From the NCBI RefSeq assembly GCF_014180715.1, contig NZ_JACEFC010000001.1, positions 1 to 64,000 on the forward strand: a DNA stretch of 64,000 nucleotides, read 5' to 3'. The translations under genes were made by a program, and so were the position numbers. This document shows positions 55,994 through 64,000 of this stretch, piece after piece (position 1 is the first letter of the stretch; each line of letters opens with the position of its first letter). Source of the DNA: Nocardioides stalactiti (lineage in GTDB: Bacteria; Actinomycetota; Actinomycetes; Propionibacteriales; Nocardioidaceae). The notes beneath the pieces were generated by a model, which had not been told where the DNA came from, searched no databases, and saw nothing but the letters and a program-made list of their open reading frames with translations.

Positions 55994-56545
55994 TCACTTA
56001 CCAGCCTTTCCGACCTTGCGACGGACGTGCTCGCCGGAGTACCGGACGCCCTTGCCCTTGTACGGCTCGGGCTTACGGAGCTTGCGAATGTTGGCGGCGA
56101 CCTCGCCGACCTGCTGCTTGTCGATACCGATGACACCGAGCTTGGTCGGGCCCTCGACGTTGAAGGTGATGCCCTCCGGCGCGTCGAAGATGATCGGGTG
56201 GGAGTAGCCGAGCTGGAACTCCAGCTGGGTCGGGCCCTTGGACAGGACGCGGTAACCGACGCCCACGATCTCGAGCTTCTTCTCGTAGCCCTCGGTCACG
56301 CCCACGACCATGTTGTTGATCAGGGTGCGGGTGAGCCCGTGGAGCGACTTGCTGATGCGCTCGTCGTCGGGGCGCTTGACGTCCAGGACGGGGGTGCCGT
56401 CCTCGTCGTTCTTCTCCACCACGATCGGGGCGGCCACCACGTGCGACAGGGTGCCCTTGGGACCCTGGACCGTCACGCTCGGACCGTCGAGCGTCACGTT
56501 GACGCCGGCCGGGACCGGGACGGGGAGCTTGCCAATGCGGGACAT
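55994..56545 (-). CDS. rplF: 50S ribosomal protein L6
   Basis: 183 residues starting [17 protein letters not shown], two repeated domains, with the conserved [15 protein letters not shown] segment near the C-terminus. It sits near the GTPase-associated centre. Confidence 0.97.
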   Translation of the reverse strand: MSRIGKLPVPVPAGVNVTLDGPSVTVQGPKGTLSHVVAAPIVVEKNDEDGTPVLDVKRPDDERISKSLHGLTRTLINNMVVGVTEGYEKKLEIVGVGYRVLSKGPTQLEFQLGYSHPIIFDAPEGITFNVEGPTKLGVIGIDKQQVGEVAANIRKLRKPEPYKGKGVRYSGEHVRRKVGKAGK

Positions 56546-56571
56546 TTGCTGTGCCTCTCTTCCTGGTCTCG

Positions 56572-56976
56572 TTACCAGACGTAGGCGAGGACTTCCCCAC
56601 CCACGCCCTTCTGGTTGGCCTGACGGTCGGTCAGCAGGCCCTGGCTCGTCGAGATGATCGCGACGCCGAGGCCACCGAGCACCTTCGGGAGGCCGGTGTG
56701 CTTGGCGTACACGCGCAGGCCCGGCTTGCTGATGCGGCGCACCCCGGCGAGCGACCGCTCGCGGTTGCGGCCGTACTTGAGCGTGATCGTCAGGACCTGG
56801 CCGACGCCGTTCTCGTTGTCGGTCACGTCGAAGGAGGAGATGTAGCCCTCCTGCTTGAGGATCTCCGCGACGCCCTGCTTGAGCTTGCTGTACGGCATCG
56901 ACACCGCGTCGTGGTACGCCTGGTTGGCGTTGCGCAGACGAGTCAACATGTCTGCGATCGGGTCAGTCATCGTCAT
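56572..56976 (-). CDS. rpsH: 30S ribosomal protein S8
   Basis: 134 residues with [18 protein letters not shown] and the conserved C-terminal [12 protein letters not shown]. In E. coli S8 is the translational repressor of the spc operon; whether this holds here is unknown. Confidence 0.97.
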   Translation of the reverse strand: MTMTDPIADMLTRLRNANQAYHDAVSMPYSKLKQGVAEILKQEGYISSFDVTDNENGVGQVLTITLKYGRNRERSLAGVRRISKPGLRVYAKHTGLPKVLGGLGVAIISTSQGLLTDRQANQKGVGGEVLAYVW

Positions 56977-57046
56977 GATGTGTGTTTCCTTCTGCTGCGG
57001 TTTCCGCCCGCGCTCGGCGGGTCGGACCTTCAGCTGTTAGTGGTGA

Positions 57047-57232
57047 TTACCAGCTCGACTTGGTGACGCCGGGCAGCTCGCCCCGGTGGGCCATCTCCCG
57101 CAGGCAGATCCGGCACAGGCCGAACTTGCGGTAGACGGACTTCGGGCGACCGCAGCGCTGGCAGCGGGTGTAGCCGCGGACCGCGAACTTGGGCTTGCGC
57201 GCGGCCTTGACCTTGAGCGAAGTCTTCGCCAT
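57047..57232 (-). CDS. rpsZ: 30S ribosomal protein S14, zinc type
   Basis: 61 residues with zinc ligands C24, C27, C40 and C43 (TRCQRCGRP and GLCRICLRE). This is the short zinc-containing type, one base after rplE. A zinc-free paralogue, often found in actinobacteria, is not in the window. Confidence 0.96.
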   Translation of the reverse strand: MAKTSLKVKAARKPKFAVRGYTRCQRCGRPKSVYRKFGLCRICLREMAHRGELPGVTKSSW

Positions 57233-57233
57233 G

Positions 57234-57815
57234 TCAGTTCTCCTTGAAGGGGAAGCCGAGCTGCTTCAGCAGCGCGCGACCCTGCTCGTCGTTGGTGGCC
57301 GTGGTGACGATCGTGATGTCCATGCCCCGCTGGCGGTCGACCTTGTCCTGGTCGATCTCGTGGAACATGACCTGCTCGGTCAGGCCGAAGGTGTAGTTGC
57401 CCCGGCCGTCGAACTGCTTCGGGTTGAGACCACGGAAGTCACGGATACGCGGCAGCGCGAGCGCCAGCAGGCGGTCGAGGAACTCCCACATCCGGTCGCC
57501 GCGCAGCGTGACGTGCGCGCCGATCGGCATGCCCTCACGCAGCTTGAACTGGGCGATGGACTTGCGGGCCTTGGTCACGGCCGGCTTCTGACCGGTGATC
57601 GCGGTCAGGTCCTTGATCGCGCCCTCGATGAGCTTCGAGTCGCGAGCAGCCTCGCCGACACCCATGTTGACGACGATCTTCACGACGCCGGGCACCTGCA
57701 TGACGTTGGCGATCTCGAACTCCGACCGCAGGGCCGGGAGGATCTCCTCGCGGTACTTGGTCTTGAGGCGCGGGGTGACCTTCTCGGCCACGGGAGCGTC
57801 AGTCGTCTCGGTCAT
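57234..57815 (-). CDS. rplE: 50S ribosomal protein L5
   Basis: 193 residues, with the 5S rRNA-binding N-terminal half ([15 protein letters not shown]) and [28 protein letters not shown] segments of L5. Its start shares one base with the rplX stop. Confidence 0.97.
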   Translation of the reverse strand: MTETTDAPVAEKVTPRLKTKYREEILPALRSEFEIANVMQVPGVVKIVVNMGVGEAARDSKLIEGAIKDLTAITGQKPAVTKARKSIAQFKLREGMPIGAHVTLRGDRMWEFLDRLLALALPRIRDFRGLNPKQFDGRGNYTFGLTEQVMFHEIDQDKVDRQRGMDITIVTTATNDEQGRALLKQLGFPFKEN

Positions 57816-58201
57816 CAGATTTCCTTCCCGGTCTTGCGGGAGATGCGGACGCTGCGCGTCGCGGGGTACTCCGAGCCGTCGGGGCGACGCTTGGTGACCT
57901 CGACACGCTTGTAGGCGATCCGGGTCACGCCGCTGCCCTCGACGAGCATCACGTTGGAGACGTGGATCGGGGCCTCGGTCGTGATGATCCCGCCGGTGTT
58001 GCCGGCGCGACCACCCTGGTTGACGACCTTGGTGTGCTTCTTGATCCGGTTGACGCCCTCGACGATCACCCGCTGCTCCTCACGGAGCACCTTGATGATC
58101 TTGCCCTCGGCGCCCTTGTCCTTGCCCGCGATGACCTTGACCGTGTCGCCCTTCTTGAGGGCGATCTTGGGGGCCTTCTGGGCCTTCTTCTGGGCGGTCA
58201 T
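57815..58201 (-). CDS. rplX: 50S ribosomal protein L24
   Basis: 128 residues with a KOW motif ([20 protein letters not shown]) and typical HVSNVMLV. The ATG at 58201 overlaps the rplN TGA by one base (TGATG); a GTG one codon upstream is possible. Confidence 0.97.
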   Translation of the reverse strand: MTAQKKAQKAPKIALKKGDTVKVIAGKDKGAEGKIIKVLREEQRVIVEGVNRIKKHTKVVNQGGRAGNTGGIITTEAPIHVSNVMLVEGSGVTRIAYKRVEVTKRRPDGSEYPATRSVRISRKTGKEI

Positions 58202-58569
58202 CACAGCACCTCCGGTGCGAGCGAGATGATCTTCATGAACTTCTTCTCGCGCAGCTCGCGGCCCACGGGGCCGAAGATGCGCGTGCCTCGGGGCTCACCG
58301 TCGTTCTTGAGGATCACCGCGGCGTTCTCGTCGAACTTGATGTACGAGCCGTCGGACCGGCGGCGCTCCTTGACGGTGCGCACGATGACGGCCTTGACGA
58401 CGTCGCCCTTCTTGACGTTGCCGCCGGGGATCGCGTCCTTCACGGTGGCGACGATGACGTCGCCGATCCCGGCGTAGCGACGACCCGAGCCGCCGAGAAC
58501 CCGGATGCAAAGGATCTCCTTGGCACCGGTGTTGTCGGCGATCTTGAGTCGCGACTCCTGCTGAATCAT
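58201..58569 (-). CDS. rplN: 50S ribosomal protein L14
   Basis: 122 residues, [18 protein letters not shown] start and conserved C-terminal ISLAPEVL. It starts the second segment of the cluster, 67 bases after rpsQ, where a separate promoter could lie. Confidence 0.97.
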   Translation of the reverse strand: MIQQESRLKIADNTGAKEILCIRVLGGSGRRYAGIGDVIVATVKDAIPGGNVKKGDVVKAVIVRTVKERRRSDGSYIKFDENAAVILKNDGEPRGTRIFGPVGRELREKKFMKIISLAPEVL

Positions 58570-58636
58570 TTCTTCTCCTGGTTGTCGTGCCGGTTCTCAA
58601 CGCCACTGAGGGGCGGTGAGCCTGGCCGAACTGGAT

Positions 58637-58921
58637 TTACTTGGCGCGCTCGAGGATCTCGACGACGCGCCAGCGCTTCGTGGCGGACAGCGGGCGGGTC
58701 TCCATGATCAGGACCCGGTCGCCGACGCCGCAGTCGTTCTGCTCGTCGTGAGCCTTGAGGCGCGTGTTGCGCCGCATGACCTTGCCGTACAGGGCGTGCT
58801 TGACGCGGTCCTCGACGGACACGACAACGGTCTTGTCCATCTTGTCGCTGACGACGAGGCCCTCACGGGTCTTGCGCGAGTTGCGCTCCACAGACCCCTC
58901 CTGGTTCGACTGAGTGCTCAT
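58637..58921 (-). CDS. rpsQ: 30S ribosomal protein S17
   Basis: 94 residues: a polar N-terminal arm ([17 protein letters not shown]) and an OB fold ([20 protein letters not shown]). The ATG overlaps the rpmC stop as ATGA. Confidence 0.97.
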   Translation of the reverse strand: MSTQSNQEGSVERNSRKTREGLVVSDKMDKTVVVSVEDRVKHALYGKVMRRNTRLKAHDEQNDCGVGDRVLIMETRPLSATKRWRVVEILERAK

Positions 58922-59157
58922 GCGCTCTCCTCCTCCGAGCCCGGAGCGGTGCGGATCCCGAGCTCGCGCTCGCGCACCACGGTGTAGATCCGGGCGATGT
59001 CCTTCTTGACCGTGCGAAGCCGACCGTGCGACTCCAGCTGGCCGGTGGCCGCCTGGAACCGGAGGTTGAACAGCTCCTCCTTGGCCTCGCGCAACTTGGC
59101 CTCGAGGTCGATGTTGTTGAGCTCGTCGAGCTCGTGGGCCTTCACGTCCTGGCTCAT
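58918..59157 (-). CDS. rpmC: 50S ribosomal protein L29
   Basis: 79 residues, coiled two-helix protein with the [15 protein letters not shown] signature. It overlaps both neighbours (rplP by one base, rpsQ by four), indicating coupled translation. Confidence 0.97.
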   Translation of the reverse strand: MSQDVKAHELDELNNIDLEAKLREAKEELFNLRFQAATGQLESHGRLRTVKKDIARIYTVVRERELGIRTAPGSEEESA

Positions 59158-59576
59158 CAGAACTCACCAGCCTCTCGGGTGACGAAGCGGCACTTCATGG
59201 GCAGCTTGTGGATGGCACGGCGCATGGCCTCACGGGCGACGTCCTCCGGAACACCGGAGAGCTCGAACATGACGCGGCCGGGCTTGACGTTGGCGACCCA
59301 CCACTCGGGCGAGCCCTTACCGGAACCCATCCGGGTCTCAGCGGGCTTCTTGGTCAGCGGACGGTCCGGGTAGATGTTGATCCAGACCTTGCCGCCACGC
59401 TTGATGTGACGGGTCATCGCGATACGAGCGGACTCGATCTGACGGTTGGTCACGTAGTGACCCTCGATCGCCTGGATCCCGTAGTCACCGAACGCGAGCG
59501 AGGTGCCACCCTTGGCCGCACCCCGACGCTTCGGGTGGTGCTGCTTGCGGTGCTTGACGCGACGCGGCATCAACAT
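59157..59576 (-). CDS. rplP: 50S ribosomal protein L16
   Basis: 139 residues starting [15 protein letters not shown], which matches the usual family start, so the first ATG is used. It occupies the A-site side of the large subunit. Confidence 0.97.
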   Translation of the reverse strand: MLMPRRVKHRKQHHPKRRGAAKGGTSLAFGDYGIQAIEGHYVTNRQIESARIAMTRHIKRGGKVWINIYPDRPLTKKPAETRMGSGKGSPEWWVANVKPGRVMFELSGVPEDVAREAMRRAIHKLPMKCRFVTREAGEF

Positions 59577-59579
59577 GGC

Positions 59580-60413
59580 TCAGGCCCCGCTCTCGTTGGT
59601 CGACGTTCCGGTGCTGGCCTCGGCCGGCGCGGTCTCCGTGGCGGGAGCCTCGCGGTCCGAGCGAGTGGGACGGTCGCCGCGCGACCCGCGGGTCGGACGG
59701 TCACCGCCGCGGCTGGGACGACCGCTGTTGCCACCGCGGCCGGGGACACCGGCGCGGGCAGCGGCCTGGGCCTGGCGCTCGGCACGGGTGCCGGCGACCT
59801 CGCCCTTGTAGATCCAGACCTTCACGCCGATGCGGCCGAAGGTGGTCTTGGCCTCGTAGAAGCCGTAGTCGATGTCGGCACGCAGCGTGTGCAGCGGGAC
59901 GCGGCCCTCGCGGTAGAACTCCGTACGCGACATCTCGGCGCCGTTGAGACGGCCCGAGCACTGGATCCGGATGCCCTTGGCACCGGAGCGCATCGAGGTC
60001 TGCATGGCCTTCTTCATCGCACGACGGAACTGCACGCGGCCCGAGAGCTGCTCAGCAACACCCTGGGCGACGAGCTGAGCGTCGATCTCGGGGTTCTTGA
60101 CCTCGAGGATGTTCAGCTGGACCTGCTTGCCCGTGAGCTTCTCGAGCTCGGTGCGGATGCGGTCGGCCTCCGCGCCGCGGCGGCCGATGACGATGCCCGG
60201 CCGGGCGGTGTGGATGTCGACGCGGACCCGGTCACGGGTGCGCTCGATCTCGACCTTGGCGATGCCGGCCCGCTCCATGCCCTTGGAGAGCAGCTTGCGG
60301 ATCGCGACGTCCTCGCCGACGTACGCCTTGTACAGCTTGTCGGCGTACCAACGCGACTTGTGGTCGGTGGAGATGCCGAGGCGGAAGCCGTTCGGGTTGA
60401 TCTTCTGGCCCAT
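59580..60413 (-). CDS. rpsC: 30S ribosomal protein S3 with charged tail
   Basis: 277 residues. The KH domain ([17 protein letters not shown]) and S3 C-terminal domain are complete by about residue 215; an Arg/Gly-rich then Ala/Glu/Thr-rich tail of about 60 residues follows ([17 protein letters not shown] and onward). The ATG at 60413 gives [13 protein letters not shown] and shares a base with the rplV stop; the longer open frame is not used. It forms part of the mRNA entry channel. Confidence 0.97.
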   Translation of the reverse strand: MGQKINPNGFRLGISTDHKSRWYADKLYKAYVGEDVAIRKLLSKGMERAGIAKVEIERTRDRVRVDIHTARPGIVIGRRGAEADRIRTELEKLTGKQVQLNILEVKNPEIDAQLVAQGVAEQLSGRVQFRRAMKKAMQTSMRSGAKGIRIQCSGRLNGAEMSRTEFYREGRVPLHTLRADIDYGFYEAKTTFGRIGVKVWIYKGEVAGTRAERQAQAAARAGVPGRGGNSGRPSRGGDRPTRGSRGDRPTRSDREAPATETAPAEASTGTSTNESGA

Positions 60414-60832
60414 TACTTCTTGCCCTTCTTCGCAACAGCGTCGGCCGGCTGGACCGCGATGGTGATGTGGCTCGTGCGCTTGTTGATCCGGGTAGCCCGG
60501 CCCTGCGCACGCGGACGCCACCGCTTCATCGTGGGTCCCTCGTCGACCTGGCAGACGGAGACGACCAGGTCACCAGTGGGCAGGCCCTCGGTGGTCCCGG
60601 CGTTCGCGACGGCACTGTCGAGCACCTTGGCGACGGTCTTGGCGGCCGCCTGCGGCGTGAACGCGAGGATCGCCTGCGCCTCGGCCACGGGCAGGCCGCG
60701 GACGAGGTCGACGACCCGGCGGGCCTTCATCGGGGTGATCCGGACGTAGCGGGCGCTCGCGAAGGCACCGGGCTGGTCGCCGAGGAGCGACTCGCGACGG
60801 GCGCTGGTGCGCCGACGGTCAGTGGTAGTCAT
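60413..60832 (-). CDS. rplV: 50S ribosomal protein L22
   Basis: 139 residues starting [15 protein letters not shown] with the [17 protein letters not shown] helix and the tip loop of the exit tunnel. The ATG at 60832 overlaps the rpsS stop (ATGA). Confidence 0.97.
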   Translation of the reverse strand: MTTTDRRRTSARRESLLGDQPGAFASARYVRITPMKARRVVDLVRGLPVAEAQAILAFTPQAAAKTVAKVLDSAVANAGTTEGLPTGDLVVSVCQVDEGPTMKRWRPRAQGRATRINKRTSHITIAVQPADAVAKKGKK

Positions 60833-61110
60833 CGACGGCGTCCCTTCCGGTCTTCCTTGACGTGGCCGCGGTAGGTGCGGGTGGGCGCGAACTCGCCCAG
60901 CTTGTGGCCGACCATGGAGTCGGACACGAAGACCGGGACGTGCTTGCGACCGTCGTGCACCGCGATCGTGTGGCCGATCATCGACGGGATGATCATGGAG
61001 CGGCGCGACCACGTCTTGATGACGTTGTGCGTGCCCTTCTCGTTCTCCGCGTCCACCTTCTTGAGGAGGTGGCCGTCGATGAAGGGGCCCTTCTTCAGGC
61101 TACGAGGCAT
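60829..61110 (-). CDS. rpsS: 30S ribosomal protein S19
   Basis: 93 residues, [16 protein letters not shown] start, [23 protein letters not shown] core. It lies in the 30S head, next to S13. Confidence 0.97.
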   Translation of the reverse strand: MPRSLKKGPFIDGHLLKKVDAENEKGTHNVIKTWSRRSMIIPSMIGHTIAVHDGRKHVPVFVSDSMVGHKLGEFAPTRTYRGHVKEDRKGRRR

Positions 61111-61115
61111 GTCAG

Positions 61116-61951
<836 letters not shown>

Positions 61952-61952
<1 letters not shown>

Positions 61953-62254
61953 CAGTTCGGTCCTCCGAAGATGTCGATGCGGTGACCCTCGGCAAGGCTG
62001 ACGATGGCGCGCTTGGTGTCCTTGCGCTTGCCCGTACCGAACTTGGTACGACGCGTCTTGCCCTGGCGGTTCAGGGTGTTCACCGAGGTGACCTTCACGT
62101 TGAAGATCTTCTCGACCGCGATCTTGATCTCGGTCTTGTTGGCGTCCGGGTGCACCAGGAAGGTGTACTTGTTGGCGTCGAGGAGGCTGTAGCTCTTCTC
62201 CGACACCACCGGCGCGAGCAGGATGTCGCGGTGGTCCTTGTGCAGGGTGCTCAC
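61952..62254 (-). CDS. rplW: 50S ribosomal protein L23
   Basis: 100 residues with [11 protein letters not shown] and [15 protein letters not shown] segments. It sits at the tunnel exit, where SRP and trigger factor dock. Confidence 0.97.
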
Positions 62255-62886
62255 TTGTCGCCCTCCGTCTTCTTGCCGTAAGCGGCGCCGGAGACGAACG
62301 CGTCGTACGCGCCCTTGCTGAACACGACGTCGTCGGCCGCGAGGATGTCGTAGGTGTTCAGCTGGTCGACGGCGACCAGGTGCACCTCGGGTGCGTTGCG
62401 CAGCGACAGCCAGGTGATGGAGTCGGCGCGCTCGAGCACGACGAGGAAGTTGTTGCGGTCGGTGAGACCGGCCAGCGAGGCGAGAGCCGCCTTGGTCGAC
62501 GGCTTCTCACCGGCGACCAGGCCCTCGACGACGTGGATCCGGTCGTTGCGGGCCCGGTCGGTGAGGGCGCCCTTGAGAGCGGCGGCCTTCATCTTCTTGG
62601 GGGTCCGCTGGCTGTAGTCACGCGGCTGCGGGCCGTGGACGACGCCACCGCCGGCGAACTGCGGCGCCCGGGTCGAACCCTGGCGGGCGCGGCCGGTGCC
62701 CTTCTGCTTGTAGGGCTTCTTGCCACCGCCGCGGACCTCGCCGCGACGCTTGGTGGCGTGGGTGCCCTGACGAGCAGCAGCCTGCTGCGCGACGACGACC
62801 TGGTGGATCAGCGGGATGCTGACCTCGACGTCGAAGATCTCGTTGGGAAGCTCGACCTTCACGGTCTTGGCAGTGCTCTTGGCCAT
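62251..62886 (-). CDS. rplD: 50S ribosomal protein L4
   Basis: 211 residues, with the long tunnel loop [21 protein letters not shown] (one extended basic segment near residues 57-77) and the [14 protein letters not shown] helix. In E. coli L4 represses the S10 operon; not tested here. It overlaps rplW by four bases. Confidence 0.97.
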   Translation of the reverse strand: MAKSTAKTVKVELPNEIFDVEVSIPLIHQVVVAQQAAARQGTHATKRRGEVRGGGKKPYKQKGTGRARQGSTRAPQFAGGGVVHGPQPRDYSQRTPKKMKAAALKGALTDRARNDRIHVVEGLVAGEKPSTKAALASLAGLTDRNNFLVVLERADSITWLSLRNAPEVHLVAVDQLNTYDILAADDVVFSKGAYDAFVSGAAYGKKTEGDK

Positions 62887-62891
62887 GTCGA

Positions 62892-63542
62892 TCAGCCCTT
62901 CTTCGCAGAGGTCCGGAGGACGACGACCCCACCCTTGGGGCCGGGGACGGCACCCTTGAGCAGGATCAGGCCCTTCTCGACGTCGACGGCGTGCACGGTG
63001 ACGTTCTGGGTGGTGACGGTGTCGCTACCCATCCGGCCAGCCATCCGCATGCCCTTGAAGACGCGGCCCGGGGTGGCGCACGCGCCGATCGAGCCCGGCT
63101 TGCGGTGGTTGCGGTGGGCACCGTGCGAGGCGCTCACACCGGCGAAGCCGTGACGCTTCATGACACCGGCGAAGCCCTTGCCCTTGCTCGTGCCGGTCAC
63201 GTCGATGACGGTGCCCGGCTCGAAGGTGTCGACCGCGAGCTCCTGGCCCACGGTGTAGGTCGACGCGTCCGCGGTGCGGATCTCGACCAGGTGGCGGCGC
63301 GGGGTCGTACCCGCCTTGGCGAAGTGACCCGCCTGCGGCTGGTTGACCTTGCGGCCCTCGATCTCGCCGTAGCCGATCTGGATGGCGTTGTAGCCGTCCG
63401 GCTCGGGCTGGCGGACCTGGGTGATCACGTTGGTCGTGGCAGCCACGACGGTCACGGGGACGACGCGGTTGTTCTCGTCCCAGAGCTGAGTCATGCCGAG
63501 CTTGGTGCCCAGCAGACCCTTCACGTTGCGCTCAACAGTCAT
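62892..63542 (-). CDS. rplC: 50S ribosomal protein L3
   Basis: 216 residues starting [19 protein letters not shown], with the [17 protein letters not shown] tip and [24 protein letters not shown] near the C-terminus. It is the second gene of the S10 operon. Confidence 0.97.
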   Translation of the reverse strand: MTVERNVKGLLGTKLGMTQLWDENNRVVPVTVVAATTNVITQVRQPEPDGYNAIQIGYGEIEGRKVNQPQAGHFAKAGTTPRRHLVEIRTADASTYTVGQELAVDTFEPGTVIDVTGTSKGKGFAGVMKRHGFAGVSASHGAHRNHRKPGSIGACATPGRVFKGMRMAGRMGSDTVTTQNVTVHAVDVEKGLILLKGAVPGPKGGVVVLRTSAKKG

Positions 63543-63552
63543 TTCAACAACC

Positions 63553-63861
63553 TCAGAGCTTGATCTCGATGTCGACGCCGGCCGGCAGATCGAGCCGCAT
63601 CAGGCTGTCGACGGTCTTCGGGGTGGGGTCGATGATGTCGATGAGGCGCTTGTGGGTGCGCATCTCGAAGTGCTCGCGGGAGTCCTTGTACTTGTGCGGC
63701 GAGCGGATGACACAGAAGACGTTCTTCTCGGTCGGCAGCGGCACGGGGCCGGCGACCTTCGCACCCGTACGGGTAACGGTGTCCACGATCTTGCGCGCCG
63801 AGGTGTCGATCACCTCGTGGTCATAGGCCTTGAGCCTGATGCGGATCTTCTGTCCCGCCAT
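63553..63861 (-). CDS. rpsJ: 30S ribosomal protein S10
   Basis: 102 residues, [19 protein letters not shown] start, [18 protein letters not shown] core. It is the first ribosomal gene of the cluster in this window, so the operon's promoter lies to the right. In many bacteria it is also NusE. Confidence 0.97.
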   Translation of the reverse strand: MAGQKIRIRLKAYDHEVIDTSARKIVDTVTRTGAKVAGPVPLPTEKNVFCVIRSPHKYKDSREHFEMRTHKRLIDIIDPTPKTVDSLMRLDLPAGVDIEIKL

Positions 63862-64000
63862 AGGTCTCTCTCGTCCTTACTCGTCTGAACTCAACCGGTA
63901 TGTGTCCGCTCCGACCCCCGAGGTCGGGCGTGTCGCGCCTTGTTGGGGCACACACGTCTCCCTCGGGGAAGTCGAGCCTTGTTGTCCTGAACGGTCCTCA
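63862..64000 (-). promoter_or_regulatory. Leader of the S10 operon (partial)
   Basis: Non-coding to the window edge. It contains the inverted repeat CCGACC-CCCGA-GGTCGG at 63911-63927, perhaps a terminator for an upstream gene (usually tuf, outside the window) or part of the S10 leader. No clear -10 or -35 pair can be assigned. Confidence 0.4.

Overview
The window is chromosomal DNA from a high-GC actinomycete. A Nocardioides-like (Nocardioidaceae) organism fits best. The grounds are very high GC with strong third-position GC bias, many GTG starts, dense 1-4 nt stop/start overlaps, many apparently leaderless genes, a short-LID adenylate kinase and the actinobacterial form of the S10-spc-alpha ribosomal cluster. 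The genus is an inference from gene content only. I see no tRNA, rRNA, insertion sequence, phage gene or CRISPR array.

Region 1 (1-14,960) is a purine and ureide catabolism island. It holds the 3' end of a guanine deaminase-like gene, then xdhA-xdhB-xdhC (xanthine dehydrogenase and its maturation factor) with a co-translated hotdog thioesterase. After a secreted CocE-type hydrolase comes a tightly coupled operon read right to left: malate synthase G, a DUF6986 aldolase-like protein, uricase, allantoinase, ureidoglycine aminohydrolase and a VOC-fold protein. Together these cover guanine to urate to allantoin, a late ureide step, and glyoxylate to malate. Genes for hydroxyisourate hydrolase, OHCU decarboxylase, allantoate hydrolysis and ureidoglycolate lyase are not in the window.

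Region 2 (14,961-41,220) is mixed. It has a DMT exporter and a diguanylate cyclase divergent from an orphan solute-binding lipoprotein. A regulatory and stress module follows: MMPL exporter, AhpD-like protein and small zinc protein on one side, DUF302 and a CsoR-family regulator on the other, with two G/C-tract palindromes between them. Next are a two-component system facing a membrane flavin electron-transfer set (ferric reductase-like protein, FMN-binding protein, ApbE), RNase HI, an RTX-repeat protein, an SDR/P450 pair, an LLM oxidoreductase, YchF, a secreted HExxH protease, an MpaB-family oxygenase with a divergent TetR regulator and twin operators, exonuclease III, an orphan BcsB-like membrane-anchored protein, a Sua5/YciO protein and IspH.

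Region 3 (41,240-64,000) is the ribosomal superoperon on the minus strand: rpsJ to rpsQ, rplN to rplO, secY-adk-map, then infA-rpmJ-rpsM-rpsK-rpsD-rpoA-rplQ, closed by a 15-bp terminator hairpin. A 6-kb block (isochorismate synthase, a TerC protein with a yybP-ykoY-type manganese riboswitch leader, an FHA-ABC transporter and an LLM oxidoreductase) sits between map and infA. A perfect 4 x 22-bp palindromic array abuts the isochorismate synthase stop codon.

Main points for follow-up: the CstR-like/DUF302/MMPL module; the DUF6986 and VOC proteins inside the ureide operon; the P450 lacking the acid-alcohol pair; the 22-bp array; the diguanylate cyclase facing an orphan binding protein; and a consistent set of about ten leaderless promoters.
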